A stretch of DNA of 64,000 nt. Origin: Pseudomonas graminis (GTDB taxonomy: Bacteria > Pseudomonadota > Gammaproteobacteria > Pseudomonadales > Pseudomonadaceae). Location of the stretch: positions 26,619-90,618 of the forward strand of contig NZ_SOCR01000017.1 in the NCBI RefSeq assembly GCF_004364335.1. Reading direction: 5' to 3'. Below are positions 43,353-52,198 of the stretch, one piece after another; positions within the stretch are counted from its first letter, which is position 1; every line of letters starts with the position of its first letter. Under the pieces are notes generated by a model that was not told where the DNA came from, searched no databases, and saw only the letters and a list, made by a program, of their open reading frames with translations. The position numbers and the translations under genes are program-made.

Positions 43353-44294
43353 TTAGACGTAGGGATGTTGCGGGCTATCGATAGGATTGAAGCTGTGGCG
43401 ACGAAAGAGTTCCGCGTAACCTGCCACCAGAAAACCGCCGCTGCGTGCCAGCCACTCCTCACGCCGCGCCCGATAGACGACGGGCATGTGATACCACGAC
43501 AAGCCGGGCAAGTCGTGGTGCACGAGGTGCAGGTTCAGATTCAAGAACAGCCAGGCCCACGGCCATGAGGCTTCGTTGATGACTGTGCGCTCCTGGGGTT
43601 GCTCGCCCGGACGATGCTCGTAATACGAGCGAACCATTGACACTGCCAGCGCCGGCACGCTGCAGAAGATCACGTAATGCGCCGCCGAGATCGCGCTGTG
43701 ATGCTCGATGAACAAAAACATCAGCACCAGCAACCCGCCATGGGTCGACCACATCGCCCAGGCCTGACGCTCGCCACGCAGCAATCGCCGGGTTTCCCCA
43801 ACGATCAGACTGCTCAGCGCCAACGGCACGCCAAACACCAGACGCCCGGGCGGGGTCTTGTCGAGCCAGCGCAAGAAACGCATCAGCTTGCCGGTCTGTT
43901 TCCAGTGCAACTGACTCAGGTAACGGCTTTCCGGATCGCGACCGGGAACGGTCAAATCTTCGTCGCAGTGGTGCTGCAAATGGGTGTCGCGGTACAGCGT
44001 GTACGGGTACCACACCGCAAACGGCGCGTAACCGAGCACTTTGTTCAGTCGCAATGAACGCGTCGGGTGGCCGTGCAGCACCTCATGTTGCACGGACATC
44101 CACAGCACCAGCAGCGGGATCATCAACAGCGTTGTCGGCCAGACGCCCAGGTGCGGGCTGGCAAGCAGCAACGTCGGCCAGCCTGCGTACACGCCGATAA
44201 GCAGCAACCAGGTCGGCCATTCCGTGCGGCCTGTGAAGCTTGCGCGCAGGCGCTTGATCTCTTCGCGCTGCGCATCGTCCAGGTAATTGGGCAT
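43353..44294 (-). CDS. Fatty acid desaturase
   Basis: 313 residues from ATG 44294 with AGGAA 7 bases upstream. Integral membrane diiron desaturase: three His boxes HEVLHGH, HLQHH and HLVHHD separated by hydrophobic pairs. This group also contains beta-carotene hydroxylase-like and alkane-type enzymes, so the substrate (acyl lipid or other) is uncertain. First gene of the run desaturase, PhnD-like, ECF sigma, OpuAC. Confidence 0.88.
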   Translation of the reverse strand: MPNYLDDAQREEIKRLRASFTGRTEWPTWLLLIGVYAGWPTLLLASPHLGVWPTTLLMIPLLVLWMSVQHEVLHGHPTRSLRLNKVLGYAPFAVWYPYTLYRDTHLQHHCDEDLTVPGRDPESRYLSQLHWKQTGKLMRFLRWLDKTPPGRLVFGVPLALSSLIVGETRRLLRGERQAWAMWSTHGGLLVLMFLFIEHHSAISAAHYVIFCSVPALAVSMVRSYYEHRPGEQPQERTVINEASWPWAWLFLNLNLHLVHHDLPGLSWYHMPVVYRARREEWLARSGGFLVAGYAELFRRHSFNPIDSPQHPYV

Positions 44295-44416
44295 TGCCGG
44301 TTCCTGCATTCGGGCTGATAACCGGTTGTGCAACGAGGCAGGAAAAACTTGTAGATCGATTGGTTATGACGGTAGAACGATGCGCCGAACCCACCCTCAA
44401 CCCGACGCCGCCGCCC

Positions 44417-44830
44417 ATGCCCGACATCCAGTTTTTGCTCCTTCCCGCTTTGCAGCGTCCGTTGCTGGACAAGTTCTACCGCGCCCATCGCTCGCCCATG
44501 CGCGCCAGGGGCGAGGCGCAGGTGTGGGTGGCGCGCCGGCCGGACATTGTTGGCGCCCTGTGCCTGACGCCGGTTGATGGCGGGCACTGGTTGACCGGGC
44601 TGTTTGTTGCGCCGGACGAGCGCGGGCGGGGTGTGGCGGCAGGGTTGATCGTCGCTGCGCTGACGTCGGTTGCAGGAAACGTCTGGTTGTTCTGCGAGCC
44701 TGAGTTGCGTGGGTTTTATCAGCGGATCGGCTTCGTTGAGGTAACGGAGTTGCCGCAGGAACTGGCCGCGCGGCTGGCGCGTTATCAACAGACCAAGCGG
44801 TTGATCTCGCTTGTGCGCAGCGCTGATTGA
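44417..44830 (+). CDS. GNAT acetyltransferase
   Basis: 137 residues from ATG 44417 (MPDIQFLLLP); ATG 44366 and 44294 are in frame but code for an unlikely Pro-rich leader. LTGLFVAPDERGRGVAAGLIVA is the acetyl-CoA loop, followed by FCEPELRGFYQRIGF. Divergent from the desaturase. Substrate unknown. Confidence 0.82.
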   Translation: MPDIQFLLLPALQRPLLDKFYRAHRSPMRARGEAQVWVARRPDIVGALCLTPVDGGHWLTGLFVAPDERGRGVAAGLIVAALTSVAGNVWLFCEPELRGFYQRIGFVEVTELPQELAARLARYQQTKRLISLVRSAD

Positions 44831-44942
44831 CCGGCTGGCAGGCTTAGAACCTTTCCTGCGGTAAACCAAACCAAATGTGCCATCGAGTGACCGGCCTTGC
44901 GTGCTAGCCTCGCCGAACATTTCTTGATCGAGCAGGATGCAC

Positions 44943-45773
44943 ATGAAGCCGGCGCTTATGATTTTCTCTCTCGCGGCACTTTCGGCAACGGACTTGGCGG
45001 CGGCGGCGAGTGCTGCGCCCGAATCCACCGTCAGTCACGAGCAGTTCGCGACCGTGCTGGGCGGCAACTGGCGAGTGCCGCAAAATGCGGCCCGCGACCA
45101 ATACCGTCATCCCGAGCAGACCCTGACATTTTTTGGCCTGCGTCCTGATCAGACAGTCATCGAAATCACCCCGGGCAATGGCTGGTACAGCGAACTGTTG
45201 GCGCCGCTGCTCAAAGACAAAGGCCATTACGTGGCTGCGATCGTCGACCCCGCCACCAGCGATGAGGCGAAAAAATCCGCCGACAGCCTGAAGCACAAAT
45301 ACGCGGCCGACCCAGCGCATTACGGCAAGGTCGAGGTCGTGGCCTACGCGCCCCAGGCACCGGTCTTCGGCAAGCCAGGCTCGGCCGACACCGTGCTGAC
45401 CTTTCGCAACGTGCACAACTGGGTCGACGCCGGCAACGAAGCGGCGACGTTCAAGGCGTTTTACGAGGTATTGAAACCGGGCGGGACGCTCGGCGTGGTC
45501 GACCACCGGGCCAAACCCGGCACGACCGCGAAGGACAATGCGCAGAACGGCTACCTGCCGACGGATTACGTGGTGAAACTGGCGCAGAACGCAGGCTTCA
45601 CGTTGGCGGGCGAGAGCGAAATCAACGCCAACCCCAAAGACACCAAGGACTACCCCGACGGGGTCTGGACACTGCCGCCGGCGTTGGTCAAAGGTGAGCA
45701 GGACAAGGCGAAGTTTTTGGCGATAGGCGAATCCGATCGCATGACACTGCGGTTCATCAAGCCGGTGAAGTGA
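44943..45773 (+). CDS. Exported class I SAM-dependent methyltransferase-like protein
   Basis: 276 residues from ATG 44943 (AGGA 7-9 bases upstream). Signal peptide MIFSLAALSATDLAAAASAA precedes a Rossmann methyltransferase fold: VIEITPGNGWYSELLAPLL (motif I), ADTVLTFRNVHNW (motif IV region), YEVLKPGGTLGVVDH. The motif I has ITPGNGWY instead of the usual GxGxG. The periplasm is not expected to hold SAM, so the protein may have another ligand. Confidence 0.82.
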   Translation: MKPALMIFSLAALSATDLAAAASAAPESTVSHEQFATVLGGNWRVPQNAARDQYRHPEQTLTFFGLRPDQTVIEITPGNGWYSELLAPLLKDKGHYVAAIVDPATSDEAKKSADSLKHKYAADPAHYGKVEVVAYAPQAPVFGKPGSADTVLTFRNVHNWVDAGNEAATFKAFYEVLKPGGTLGVVDHRAKPGTTAKDNAQNGYLPTDYVVKLAQNAGFTLAGESEINANPKDTKDYPDGVWTLPPALVKGEQDKAKFLAIGESDRMTLRFIKPVK

Positions 45774-45812
45774 CTGGCGTCGAGACGATCTTGCTGGGGC
45801 ACTGCATTCTTC

Positions 45813-45901
45813 TGTAGGAGCCGGCTTGCTGGCGAAGGCGGCGTTTGAGGCGAAATAAATAGCGCCGAGAGGGTGGGTTCGCCAGCAATCCGGCTCCTAC
45901 A
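45813..45901. repeat. REPIN (family A)
   Basis: TGTAGGAGCCGGCTTGCTGG faces CCAGCAATCCGGCTCCTACA between the methyltransferase-like gene and def. Confidence 0.88.
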
Positions 45902-45964
45902 GAAACAGTGTTCAGTCAGCTACAGGGTCGGCGCGATATCCGGCGGACGTCTCAAACTGCAGCG

Positions 45965-46504
45965 TCATTCGTCCGCGTTCGGGTCCATCCCCGGGAACAG
46001 CACTTCGATAAAGCCAAAGCGGCTGAAATCGGTAATGCGTGACGGGTACAGACGGCCGATCAGGTGATCGCATTCATGCTGGACGACCCGCGCATGGAAA
46101 CCGCGGGCCTCGCGCTGAATGAGCTTGCCGTCCGGGTCGAAACCTTCGTAGCGGATATGCTCGTAGCGATCGACCACACCGCGCAGGCCCGGCACGGACA
46201 GGCAGCCTTCCCAGCCCTCTTCCAGGGTTTGCTCAAGCGGCGTGATCAGCGGATTGAGCAGGATGGTCTGGGGAACGGCCTCTGCATCCGGATAACGATC
46301 GCTGCTCTCGAAACCGAAGATCACCAGCTGCAGATCGATGCCGATCTGCGGCGCAGCCAAGCCGACGCCGCCGACGCTTTCCATGGTTTCGAACATGTCC
46401 TCGATGAGTGTCTTCAGCTCACGGGAACCGAACATCGACTCGGGGACAGGTGGTGCGATACGCAGCAAACGCTCGTCGCCCATTTTCAGAATTTCGCGAA
46501 TCAT
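45965..46504 (-). CDS. def: Peptide deformylase
   Basis: 179 residues with all three deformylase motifs: GVGLAAPQIG, EGCLSVPG and QHECDHL (metal ligands Cys, His, His and catalytic Glu). Removes the formyl group from nascent proteins. Probably an accessory copy, since the usual def-fmt arrangement is not here. Same strand as the YihY gene, 61 bases after it. Confidence 0.95.
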   Translation of the reverse strand: MIREILKMGDERLLRIAPPVPESMFGSRELKTLIEDMFETMESVGGVGLAAPQIGIDLQLVIFGFESSDRYPDAEAVPQTILLNPLITPLEQTLEEGWEGCLSVPGLRGVVDRYEHIRYEGFDPDGKLIQREARGFHARVVQHECDHLIGRLYPSRITDFSRFGFIEVLFPGMDPNADE

Positions 46505-46565
46505 TGCGGGCCCTCTGCAACGGGCAGAGGCGCCCTCAAGGAGACGCCGTCTGCCTTGAGCATGG

Positions 46566-47564
46566 TCAGAATTTGTCGGTCTTCAGTACCGGCGGCGTTG
46601 GGGAGTAGTCGTGGTCATGGGTGTGATCGCGACCGAGACCTGAAACGTGCTGCTTGAGGTGCACGGTATTGAAATCGGCCGTGCCATCGCGTTCACCTTC
46701 TACCTTCTCGCCCTTCTCTTTGCCCTCGGCTGACATGTGCTCGATCACTGCGTTCATCTCAGCGCCGAGCAACAACACCGCTGCCGAGATGTAGAAATAC
46801 AGCAGCAGCACGATAATCGCCCCAATGCTGCCGTACATGGCGTTGTAGTCGGCGAAGGTTTTCACGTAGTAGGCAAAGCCCAGCGAAGCAACAATCCACA
46901 CCACAACCGCGAGCACTGAACCCGGGGTGATGAAGCGGAAGCTCTGTTTAACGTCGGGCATGACGTAGTACATGATCGCCACCGCCACCATCAGCAGGAG
47001 AATGATCAGCGGCCAGCGGAGGATCGTCCACAGCGTGACGATGAAATCTTCCATGCCAATCTGCGCGGCGAGCCAGTTCATGACCACCGGACCTGTAACC
47101 ATAAGCGCGGCAACCGTAAGCAGCATGCCAGCGATACCGATGGTGTAGAACACTGACAGCGGGATGCGCTTCCAGGCTGGCCGCGCTTCGGCCACGTCAT
47201 ACGCGGCGTTCATGGCGCTCATCATCAATCGCACGCCCGCCGAAGCGGTCCACAGCGCAATGACGATACCGATTGACAGCAACCCACCCTTTGACTGTTG
47301 CAGCTGGTCGATGACCGGGTTTACCTGATCCAGGGCCTGGGGCGGCAGGACCAGTTCGGACTGTAGTCGCAGCCAGCTGAAAAAGTCCGGCAGGTGCAGG
47401 AAGCCAATCAGGGCAATGAGGAAGAGCAGGAACGGGAACAACGAAAACAGCATCTGGTAGGCCAGTGCCGAGGCATAGGTCGACATCTCGTCATCGAGAA
47501 ACTCTTTGACCGTTCTGACCAACACTGTCTTGATGCTGAGCTGGCGCAAGTCCGGGAATATCAT
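46566..47564 (-). CDS. YihY/BrkB-family inner-membrane protein
   Basis: 332 residues from ATG 47564 (AAGGAGA 7 bases upstream). Six hydrophobic segments, with ALAYQMLFSLFPFLLFL, WTASAGVRLMMSAMNAAYDV, and SLGFAYYVKTFADYNAMYGSIG as the conserved blocks. The cytoplasmic tail is charged and ends with a His/Asp cluster HTHDHDYS. Often misnamed RNase BN; function unsettled. Confidence 0.9.
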   Translation of the reverse strand: MIFPDLRQLSIKTVLVRTVKEFLDDEMSTYASALAYQMLFSLFPFLLFLIALIGFLHLPDFFSWLRLQSELVLPPQALDQVNPVIDQLQQSKGGLLSIGIVIALWTASAGVRLMMSAMNAAYDVAEARPAWKRIPLSVFYTIGIAGMLLTVAALMVTGPVVMNWLAAQIGMEDFIVTLWTILRWPLIILLLMVAVAIMYYVMPDVKQSFRFITPGSVLAVVVWIVASLGFAYYVKTFADYNAMYGSIGAIIVLLLYFYISAAVLLLGAEMNAVIEHMSAEGKEKGEKVEGERDGTADFNTVHLKQHVSGLGRDHTHDHDYSPTPPVLKTDKF

Positions 47565-47831
47565 GGCGTCTCCTTCGCGACACAGATGTAGCCGAAGCAC
47601 GGTTATTGATTCAGGCGTTTCTACAAGCGGTATGCATACGAGCGGGCAATTGCGTTGAAATTCCGTCAGTTGCCCGAACGGGCTGGCTTTTTACAGGGTG
47701 CCTGAGGTATTGGCTACATTTGATGTGTTTCAGGCGGTCGGCGACGCAAATGATAACGGCCATCAAGGGATGGCCGTTACGGTGTAGCGAATCAGGTCGC
47801 CGGGAGCATTCGGGCTCCGGGCGCAAGGGAT

Positions 47832-48023
47832 TCAGACCTTGTCGACGCCTTTTTTCACGGCGTCTTTTGCGTCGCCAACGGTTTGTTGGACTTCGCCTTT
47901 GATTTCTTGCGCTTTGCCTTCGGCACGCAGTTTGTCGTTGTCGGTCACTTTGCCGACGCCCTGCTTGACGTTGCCTACTGCTTCGTTAGCCATGCCTTTG
48001 ACTTTATCGCCGGTGCTGCTCAT
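47832..48023 (-). CDS. CsbD-family stress protein
   Basis: 63 residues from ATG 48023 (GGAGTG upstream). Starts STGDKVKGMANEAVGNVKQG with the tandem GKxKGxxxEAxGxV pattern of CsbD, a small hydrophilic helical protein induced by general stress. Monocistronic. Confidence 0.88.
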   Translation of the reverse strand: MSSTGDKVKGMANEAVGNVKQGVGKVTDNDKLRAEGKAQEIKGEVQQTVGDAKDAVKKGVDKV

Positions 48024-48056
48024 AGGGTTCACTCCAGGGTGAGAATAGGATGTCAT

Positions 48057-48717
48057 TAACTCGACACTAGAACTGACCGAAGCCGTGAATCAGAGGTTCC
48101 AATTATTTCGCGACTGGATTGATTGGGCGTCGTGGGCTTGGGTTTTTCATGCGTCTGGGGGGATATGTGGTTCGCTTAGGTCCTGCCTAACGGCAGAACG
48201 TTTCGCCTTCGGCGAGTTACTTGGAAAAGCACCCCAAGTAACCAAGGGTGCCTGCTCTCGGTTGGGCCCGACTTCGTCGGGTTCCTTCACTCCGGTCTCG
48301 CTCCGTGGGCCCGCGCCGAACGGACATCCATGTCCTGACGGCGCTCTCGCCGCATCCATGCGGCTCGGCCCACTGCGCGAAACCTGCGTTCAGCCTGCAC
48401 CAAAGTCGCGATTGGCGGTGTCTCGGATTTATGCGTATGGAGATCAAGATCAAAAGCGCGTTTAAGCAAATCAAAGGCTTCCCGGCTGAAGCAGGTCCTA
48501 CAGCGGGCGCCGCTGGTCCCACTGCCTGCACGGTTGCTTTTAGTGGGACCGGCTTTAGCCGGGAAGAGGCCCGTTCAGGCGCTGACATCCGGGGAACACC
48601 AGTCGCGCAAGCCAATTTTGCCTTTATGTTTGCCCGAGAACCCCGGAGAATGCGCGACCGAACCGGCGGCGCTCAGGGCGTCGGGCCAGGTTGACGAGAC
48701 CGTGATCCAGGAATGTT
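48057..48717. other. 660-base gap with degenerate Pseudomonas intergenic sequence
   Basis: No credible gene. 48190-48420 holds AAGTAACCAAGGGTGCCTGC, GGGCCCGACTTCGTCGGGTT and neighbouring short hairpins of a kind common between Pseudomonas genes; open frames across it on both strands look like shadows. A family B REPIN follows. Confidence 0.5.
48478..48568. repeat. REPIN (family B)
   Basis: CTTCCCGGCTGAAGCAGGTC faces GTGGGACCGGCTTTAGCCGG with a GC-rich loop. Confidence 0.85.
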
Positions 48718-49098
48718 ATGAAACTCGATAAGCAGCAGGCCATTGCGCGCCGTAATGAACAGCTCGGCGGCGCCGTACTTGGCACCAACAACACGCACTT
48801 CGCCGTGCTCGACCCCAAGCGCAATATCTGGTGGTTTGATTTGCCCATGAGCCGCCTGGCGGTGGGTCAGTACGAGTGGCTGCATCTGCTTCTGCACACG
48901 CCGAGCACGGACGAGTTGGTTCACCTGAAGGTGACGACCAAGTTCCTGCGCGATCAGAAAGACGCGGTGGTGGTTCGCAATGAAGGCAAGCGCAAGTCCA
49001 CCGTGAGCCTGGAGCTCTCGGCTGACAAGGATTCGTACTTGAAGGACATGCGCCCGAACGGCGCAAATCTGAGCTTCGCCAGTTTCGTGCAGAAATGA
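48718..49098 (+). CDS. Conserved hypothetical protein
   Basis: 126 residues with CCAGGAA 6 bases before ATG 48718. No signal peptide or membrane helix; beta-rich segments such as THFAVLDPKRNIWWFDLPMS and KSTVSLELSADKD. Family not recognised. A perfect 13-bp hairpin follows. Confidence 0.75.
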   Translation: MKLDKQQAIARRNEQLGGAVLGTNNTHFAVLDPKRNIWWFDLPMSRLAVGQYEWLHLLLHTPSTDELVHLKVTTKFLRDQKDAVVVRNEGKRKSTVSLELSADKDSYLKDMRPNGANLSFASFVQK

Positions 49099-49118
49099 TC
49101 AACCAGCATTGATTTCAC

Positions 49119-49150
49119 GATTGCAGCGCCGATTACCCGGCGCTGCAATC
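49119..49150. terminator. Convergent hairpin terminator
   Basis: GATTGCAGCGCCG (49119-49131), loop ATTACC, and its perfect complement (49138-49150). It lies between the stops of two convergent genes. No U tract, so weak or bidirectional termination. Confidence 0.55.
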
Positions 49151-49160
49151 GAGTGCCACG

Positions 49161-49997
49161 TCAGACCAGTTCGATACGGTCTGTGTGAATGACGATCTGG
49201 CCCTGTTTGTACAGTGCGCCGATCGCTTTCTTGAAGTTGCCTTTGCTGACGCCGAACAGGTTGCTGATAACCTGCGGATCGCTCTTGTCGCTGACAGGCA
49301 ATACGCCGTTGTTGTCTCGCAACTTGCCCAGAATCTGCGCGTTGAGGCTGCTGGCAAGCTGTTCGCCGACTGGCTGCAGGCTCAGGCTGATGTTGCCGTC
49401 GCTGCGCACTTCCTTGATGAAGCCTTTTTCCTGCTTGCCGGACCGCAGGAACTTGAACACCTCGTTCTTGTGAATCAGGCCCCAGTGCTTGTTGTTGATG
49501 ATCGCCTTGAAACCCATCGCGGTTTCTTCCGCCACCAGCAAGTCCACTTCCTGCCCGACTGTATAGTTGGCCGGCACCTTGTCCAGATAACGATCCAGAC
49601 GCGTGGTCGCGGTGATGCGGCGGGTGTGCTTGTCGAGGTAGACGTGCACCACGCAGTAGTCGCCGGCTTTCAGCGGCTGCTTTTCTTCCGAGTAAGGCAG
49701 CAGCAGATCCTTCGGCAGTCCCCAATCCAGAAAGATGCCGATGCTGTTGACTTCAACCACTTTGAGGCTGGCAAATTCACCGACCTGAACCTTGGGTTTC
49801 TCGGTGGTGGCGATCAACTTGTCATCGCTGTCCAGATAAATAAAGACGTTGAGCCAGTCTTCATCTTCGCTGGGAATATCTTTTGGGATATATCGGTTGG
49901 GTAGCAGAATTTCGCCGTCTTGTGCCCCGTCCAGATATAAACCGAAGTTAGTGTGTTTAACCACTTGCAAACTGTTGTAGCGCCCGACTAAAGCCAT
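49161..49997 (-). CDS. CvfB-family S1-domain RNA-binding protein
   Basis: 278 residues: tandem S1-like domains (FGLYLDGAQDGEILLPN; SIGIFLDWGLPKDLLLPYSE; MGFKAIINNKHWGLIHKNEVF) and a C-terminal winged helix (SDKSDPQVISNLFGVSKGNFKKAIG in outline). This is the CvfB/YitL architecture, an RNA-binding regulator of virulence and protease genes in Staphylococcus. Role here unknown. Confidence 0.9.
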   Translation of the reverse strand: MALVGRYNSLQVVKHTNFGLYLDGAQDGEILLPNRYIPKDIPSEDEDWLNVFIYLDSDDKLIATTEKPKVQVGEFASLKVVEVNSIGIFLDWGLPKDLLLPYSEEKQPLKAGDYCVVHVYLDKHTRRITATTRLDRYLDKVPANYTVGQEVDLLVAEETAMGFKAIINNKHWGLIHKNEVFKFLRSGKQEKGFIKEVRSDGNISLSLQPVGEQLASSLNAQILGKLRDNNGVLPVSDKSDPQVISNLFGVSKGNFKKAIGALYKQGQIVIHTDRIELV

Positions 49998-50368
49998 GTG
50001 CAGATACCCTCGTTACGTGGGCGGCATTCTACCCGAATTCCGACGGGCATTCCGGATCGGCAGTTGACGTTGGCTGCGCCGTGTTGCAAATCAACAGGTT
50101 GATGAACGACGCCGCGCAGGCGGTGGCGGGCTCAAGCCATTCGTCAGGTCGTCGAGCCTGGTCGCCGCCTTGAACAGTGGCCGGATTCGACAGAGTGCCT
50201 GAGTGAACACCGCAATCAAAACAGTCATTTAGCCGCTATTTTCGGAAAATGATTCTGCTATTTCTCGCACACGCCTGCCCTCCCCTCGTCCGATAATACC
50301 CAAGCAATTTCCGGCCAATTCCGATAGGATGGCCGGCCGTATTAAATTTATATAGGTCAATAGCAGCC

Positions 50369-50548
50369 ATGCGTGTAAAAGCATCCAACTCGAAAGCCAA
50401 GCCAGCTCCTGCGGTTGAGACCAGCGATTCGATCAACGCACAAATTGCAGCTTTCCTGAAATCCGGTGGCGAGATTCAGCAGATCGCCAAAGGTGTCAGC
50501 GGCCAGACCTTCGGTCCATCCAAACAGATCTCCCTCGGCAAAAAGTAA
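50369..50548 (+). CDS. Small 59-residue protein, conserved-looking
   Basis: ATG 50369 to TAA 50548. Basic N-terminal third (VKASNSKAKPAPA), then SINAQIAAFLKSGGEIQQIAKG and VSGQTFGPSKQISLGKK. The FLKSGGxIQxI element resembles the C-terminal part of small Pseudomonas regulators such as SutA, a weak similarity only. The ribosome-binding site is poor (TAGG). An AT-rich stretch upstream could be its promoter. Confidence 0.6.
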   Translation: MRVKASNSKAKPAPAVETSDSINAQIAAFLKSGGEIQQIAKGVSGQTFGPSKQISLGKK

Positions 50549-50734
50549 ATTTTCTCCCGCCTCCGCGGTCGACATCCAGGCGCTTTGATCACAAGGCGCC
50601 AGGTCTATCGCTCCCTCGCTGTACAAAGCTCTGCTTTACTCTCGTGACATGACTGCGCATCGATACCGCTGCGTCTGGGTCATGGGATGGAACGGACGAT
50701 GCCCTGATCTGCTGACGTCTTTGCGGAAACCGAT

Positions 50735-51220
50735 ATGAACAAACGGATGATCATCGGCGCCCTGCTTAGCCTCGGGCTGACCGGCTGTGCGACCCACGGT
50801 TGTGACAACTCGGTGGCAGGCAGCCCATGCCGCGCCGACTATCTGCTGTATCAGAACGACATGCTTCAGGCCAAGCTGCTGATCAACGAACGTCGTGCCG
50901 AAAACGACGAGCTCGCCGCCGCCTTGCTTGAGCGGGCAGCGCGCGAAGACACGACCGGTGAGGCCGAGTTTTACCAGGCAGTATTGCTTTTGCGTCAGAA
51001 CGCCAGCCCGAAACAGATTGATGCCAGGCTCAACGATTCAGCCGATCGCAACTACCCGCTGGCCATCGCCCTGCAGGCGCAACGGGCTGGCATGGAAGAT
51101 CAGGACAAGGCCCGCGCCTACCGTGCCAGGTACGAAAAACTCGATGTCGCCACCAGCGGTTACCCCTCTTTCCCCCAAGCGTTGATCGTCGTCAATCAGC
51201 TGATTTCCGCCGCGAACTGA
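50735..51220 (+). CDS. Putative lipoprotein
   Basis: 161 residues with a lipobox LGLTGC at 14-19 followed by ATHGCDN. The mature part is helical and repeat-like (LLERAAREDTTGEAEFYQAV, SADRNYPLAIALQAQ), similar to Sel1/TPR-type stretches. Outer-membrane location is likely since the +2 residue is Ala. Function unknown. Confidence 0.78.
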   Translation: MNKRMIIGALLSLGLTGCATHGCDNSVAGSPCRADYLLYQNDMLQAKLLINERRAENDELAAALLERAAREDTTGEAEFYQAVLLLRQNASPKQIDARLNDSADRNYPLAIALQAQRAGMEDQDKARAYRARYEKLDVATSGYPSFPQALIVVNQLISAAN

Positions 51221-51391
51221 TCGCAACATTCAGCGCATCTGCATCGAATCGACCAATGGTCGTGAGACAGCGCCAATCGGCGGTATCCTTGCGACGCTCT
51301 AGCTCGCGGTTCTTGTCGGGCCATTCGGCTTCCGTTCGGCTTCCGTATAGATACCTTCGACCCACTCCTCTGAACCTGAAAGGAGTGAAGC

Positions 51392-52135
51392 ATGCCTTAT
51401 GCTCGCTGTTTCAACCGTTGGACCGGTGCGGTGTTTGCCTGCGCCGCCCTCATGCATCACGCCGCCAGCGCTCAGGTCATCGAGCGGGAGCTGGGCGACT
51501 TCAGCCTCAAGCTCGGCACCACGCCCAGCCGCACCATGGCCCAAGGCCTGGTGACGCCGAGCGGTGCCGATTCGAAGTTCCACGGCGGACTCGACCTCAC
51601 CCACGACAGCGGTTTCTATTTCGGACAATGGTCGCCCAGCGCAGGGCTGACCCCTGACACCGCGCTGGAAGTAGACTCGTACATGGGGTTCAAGAAGCCC
51701 TTCGACAAAACCCTCGGTTATGAGCTTGGCGTCATTCGCTACAGCTACCCGAAAACCGATCAGCTCGACAGCCACGAGCTCTACGCCGGTTTCCGCATTT
51801 TCGACAGCCGCATCGGCACCGCCTTCAGCACTGACGCGGGTCGCCAGGACAGCACCCTGTTCCTCGACCTGGGCAGCATGATTCCGCTGGGCCTGGACCT
51901 GCGCATGCAGTACGGCAACCACCAGCTCGACTCACCCACCATCATCGATGGCGGCGGCGTGGTCAACGCCTACAGCGACTGGTCGTTCAATGTGTCGCGC
52001 CCCGTCCTCGGCATGGACATGAACCTGATGTACAGCGGTTCCAGCCTGACCGGCGCCGACTGCAGCGCCTACAGCGGGCACAACACTCAATGCGAAAGCA
52101 CCGTCACGCTCAAGGTCGTGCGCTCGTTTTTCTAA
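51392..52135 (+). CDS. TorF-type putative porin
   Basis: 247 residues with an AAGGAG site. Signal peptide ends AASA-QV; then amphipathic beta strands with the TIGR02001-like opening GLDLTHDSGFYFGQWSPS and LEVDSYMGFKK. The C-terminus ends in Phe (VRSFF) as needed for BamA insertion. Small outer-membrane barrel; substrate unknown. Confidence 0.85.
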   Translation: MPYARCFNRWTGAVFACAALMHHAASAQVIERELGDFSLKLGTTPSRTMAQGLVTPSGADSKFHGGLDLTHDSGFYFGQWSPSAGLTPDTALEVDSYMGFKKPFDKTLGYELGVIRYSYPKTDQLDSHELYAGFRIFDSRIGTAFSTDAGRQDSTLFLDLGSMIPLGLDLRMQYGNHQLDSPTIIDGGGVVNAYSDWSFNVSRPVLGMDMNLMYSGSSLTGADCSAYSGHNTQCESTVTLKVVRSFF

Positions 52136-52198
52136 TGGGTTGAACCGCCATGACCTGACTTGCTCTATAACGGGGAGACGAACCGGCAAGGAGCTGTC

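Noticed and set aside
48085..48694. Short frames in the 48.1-48.7 kb gap
   Set aside because: No ribosome-binding sites. They lie in a degenerate intergenic sequence and a REPIN, with competing frames on both strands.
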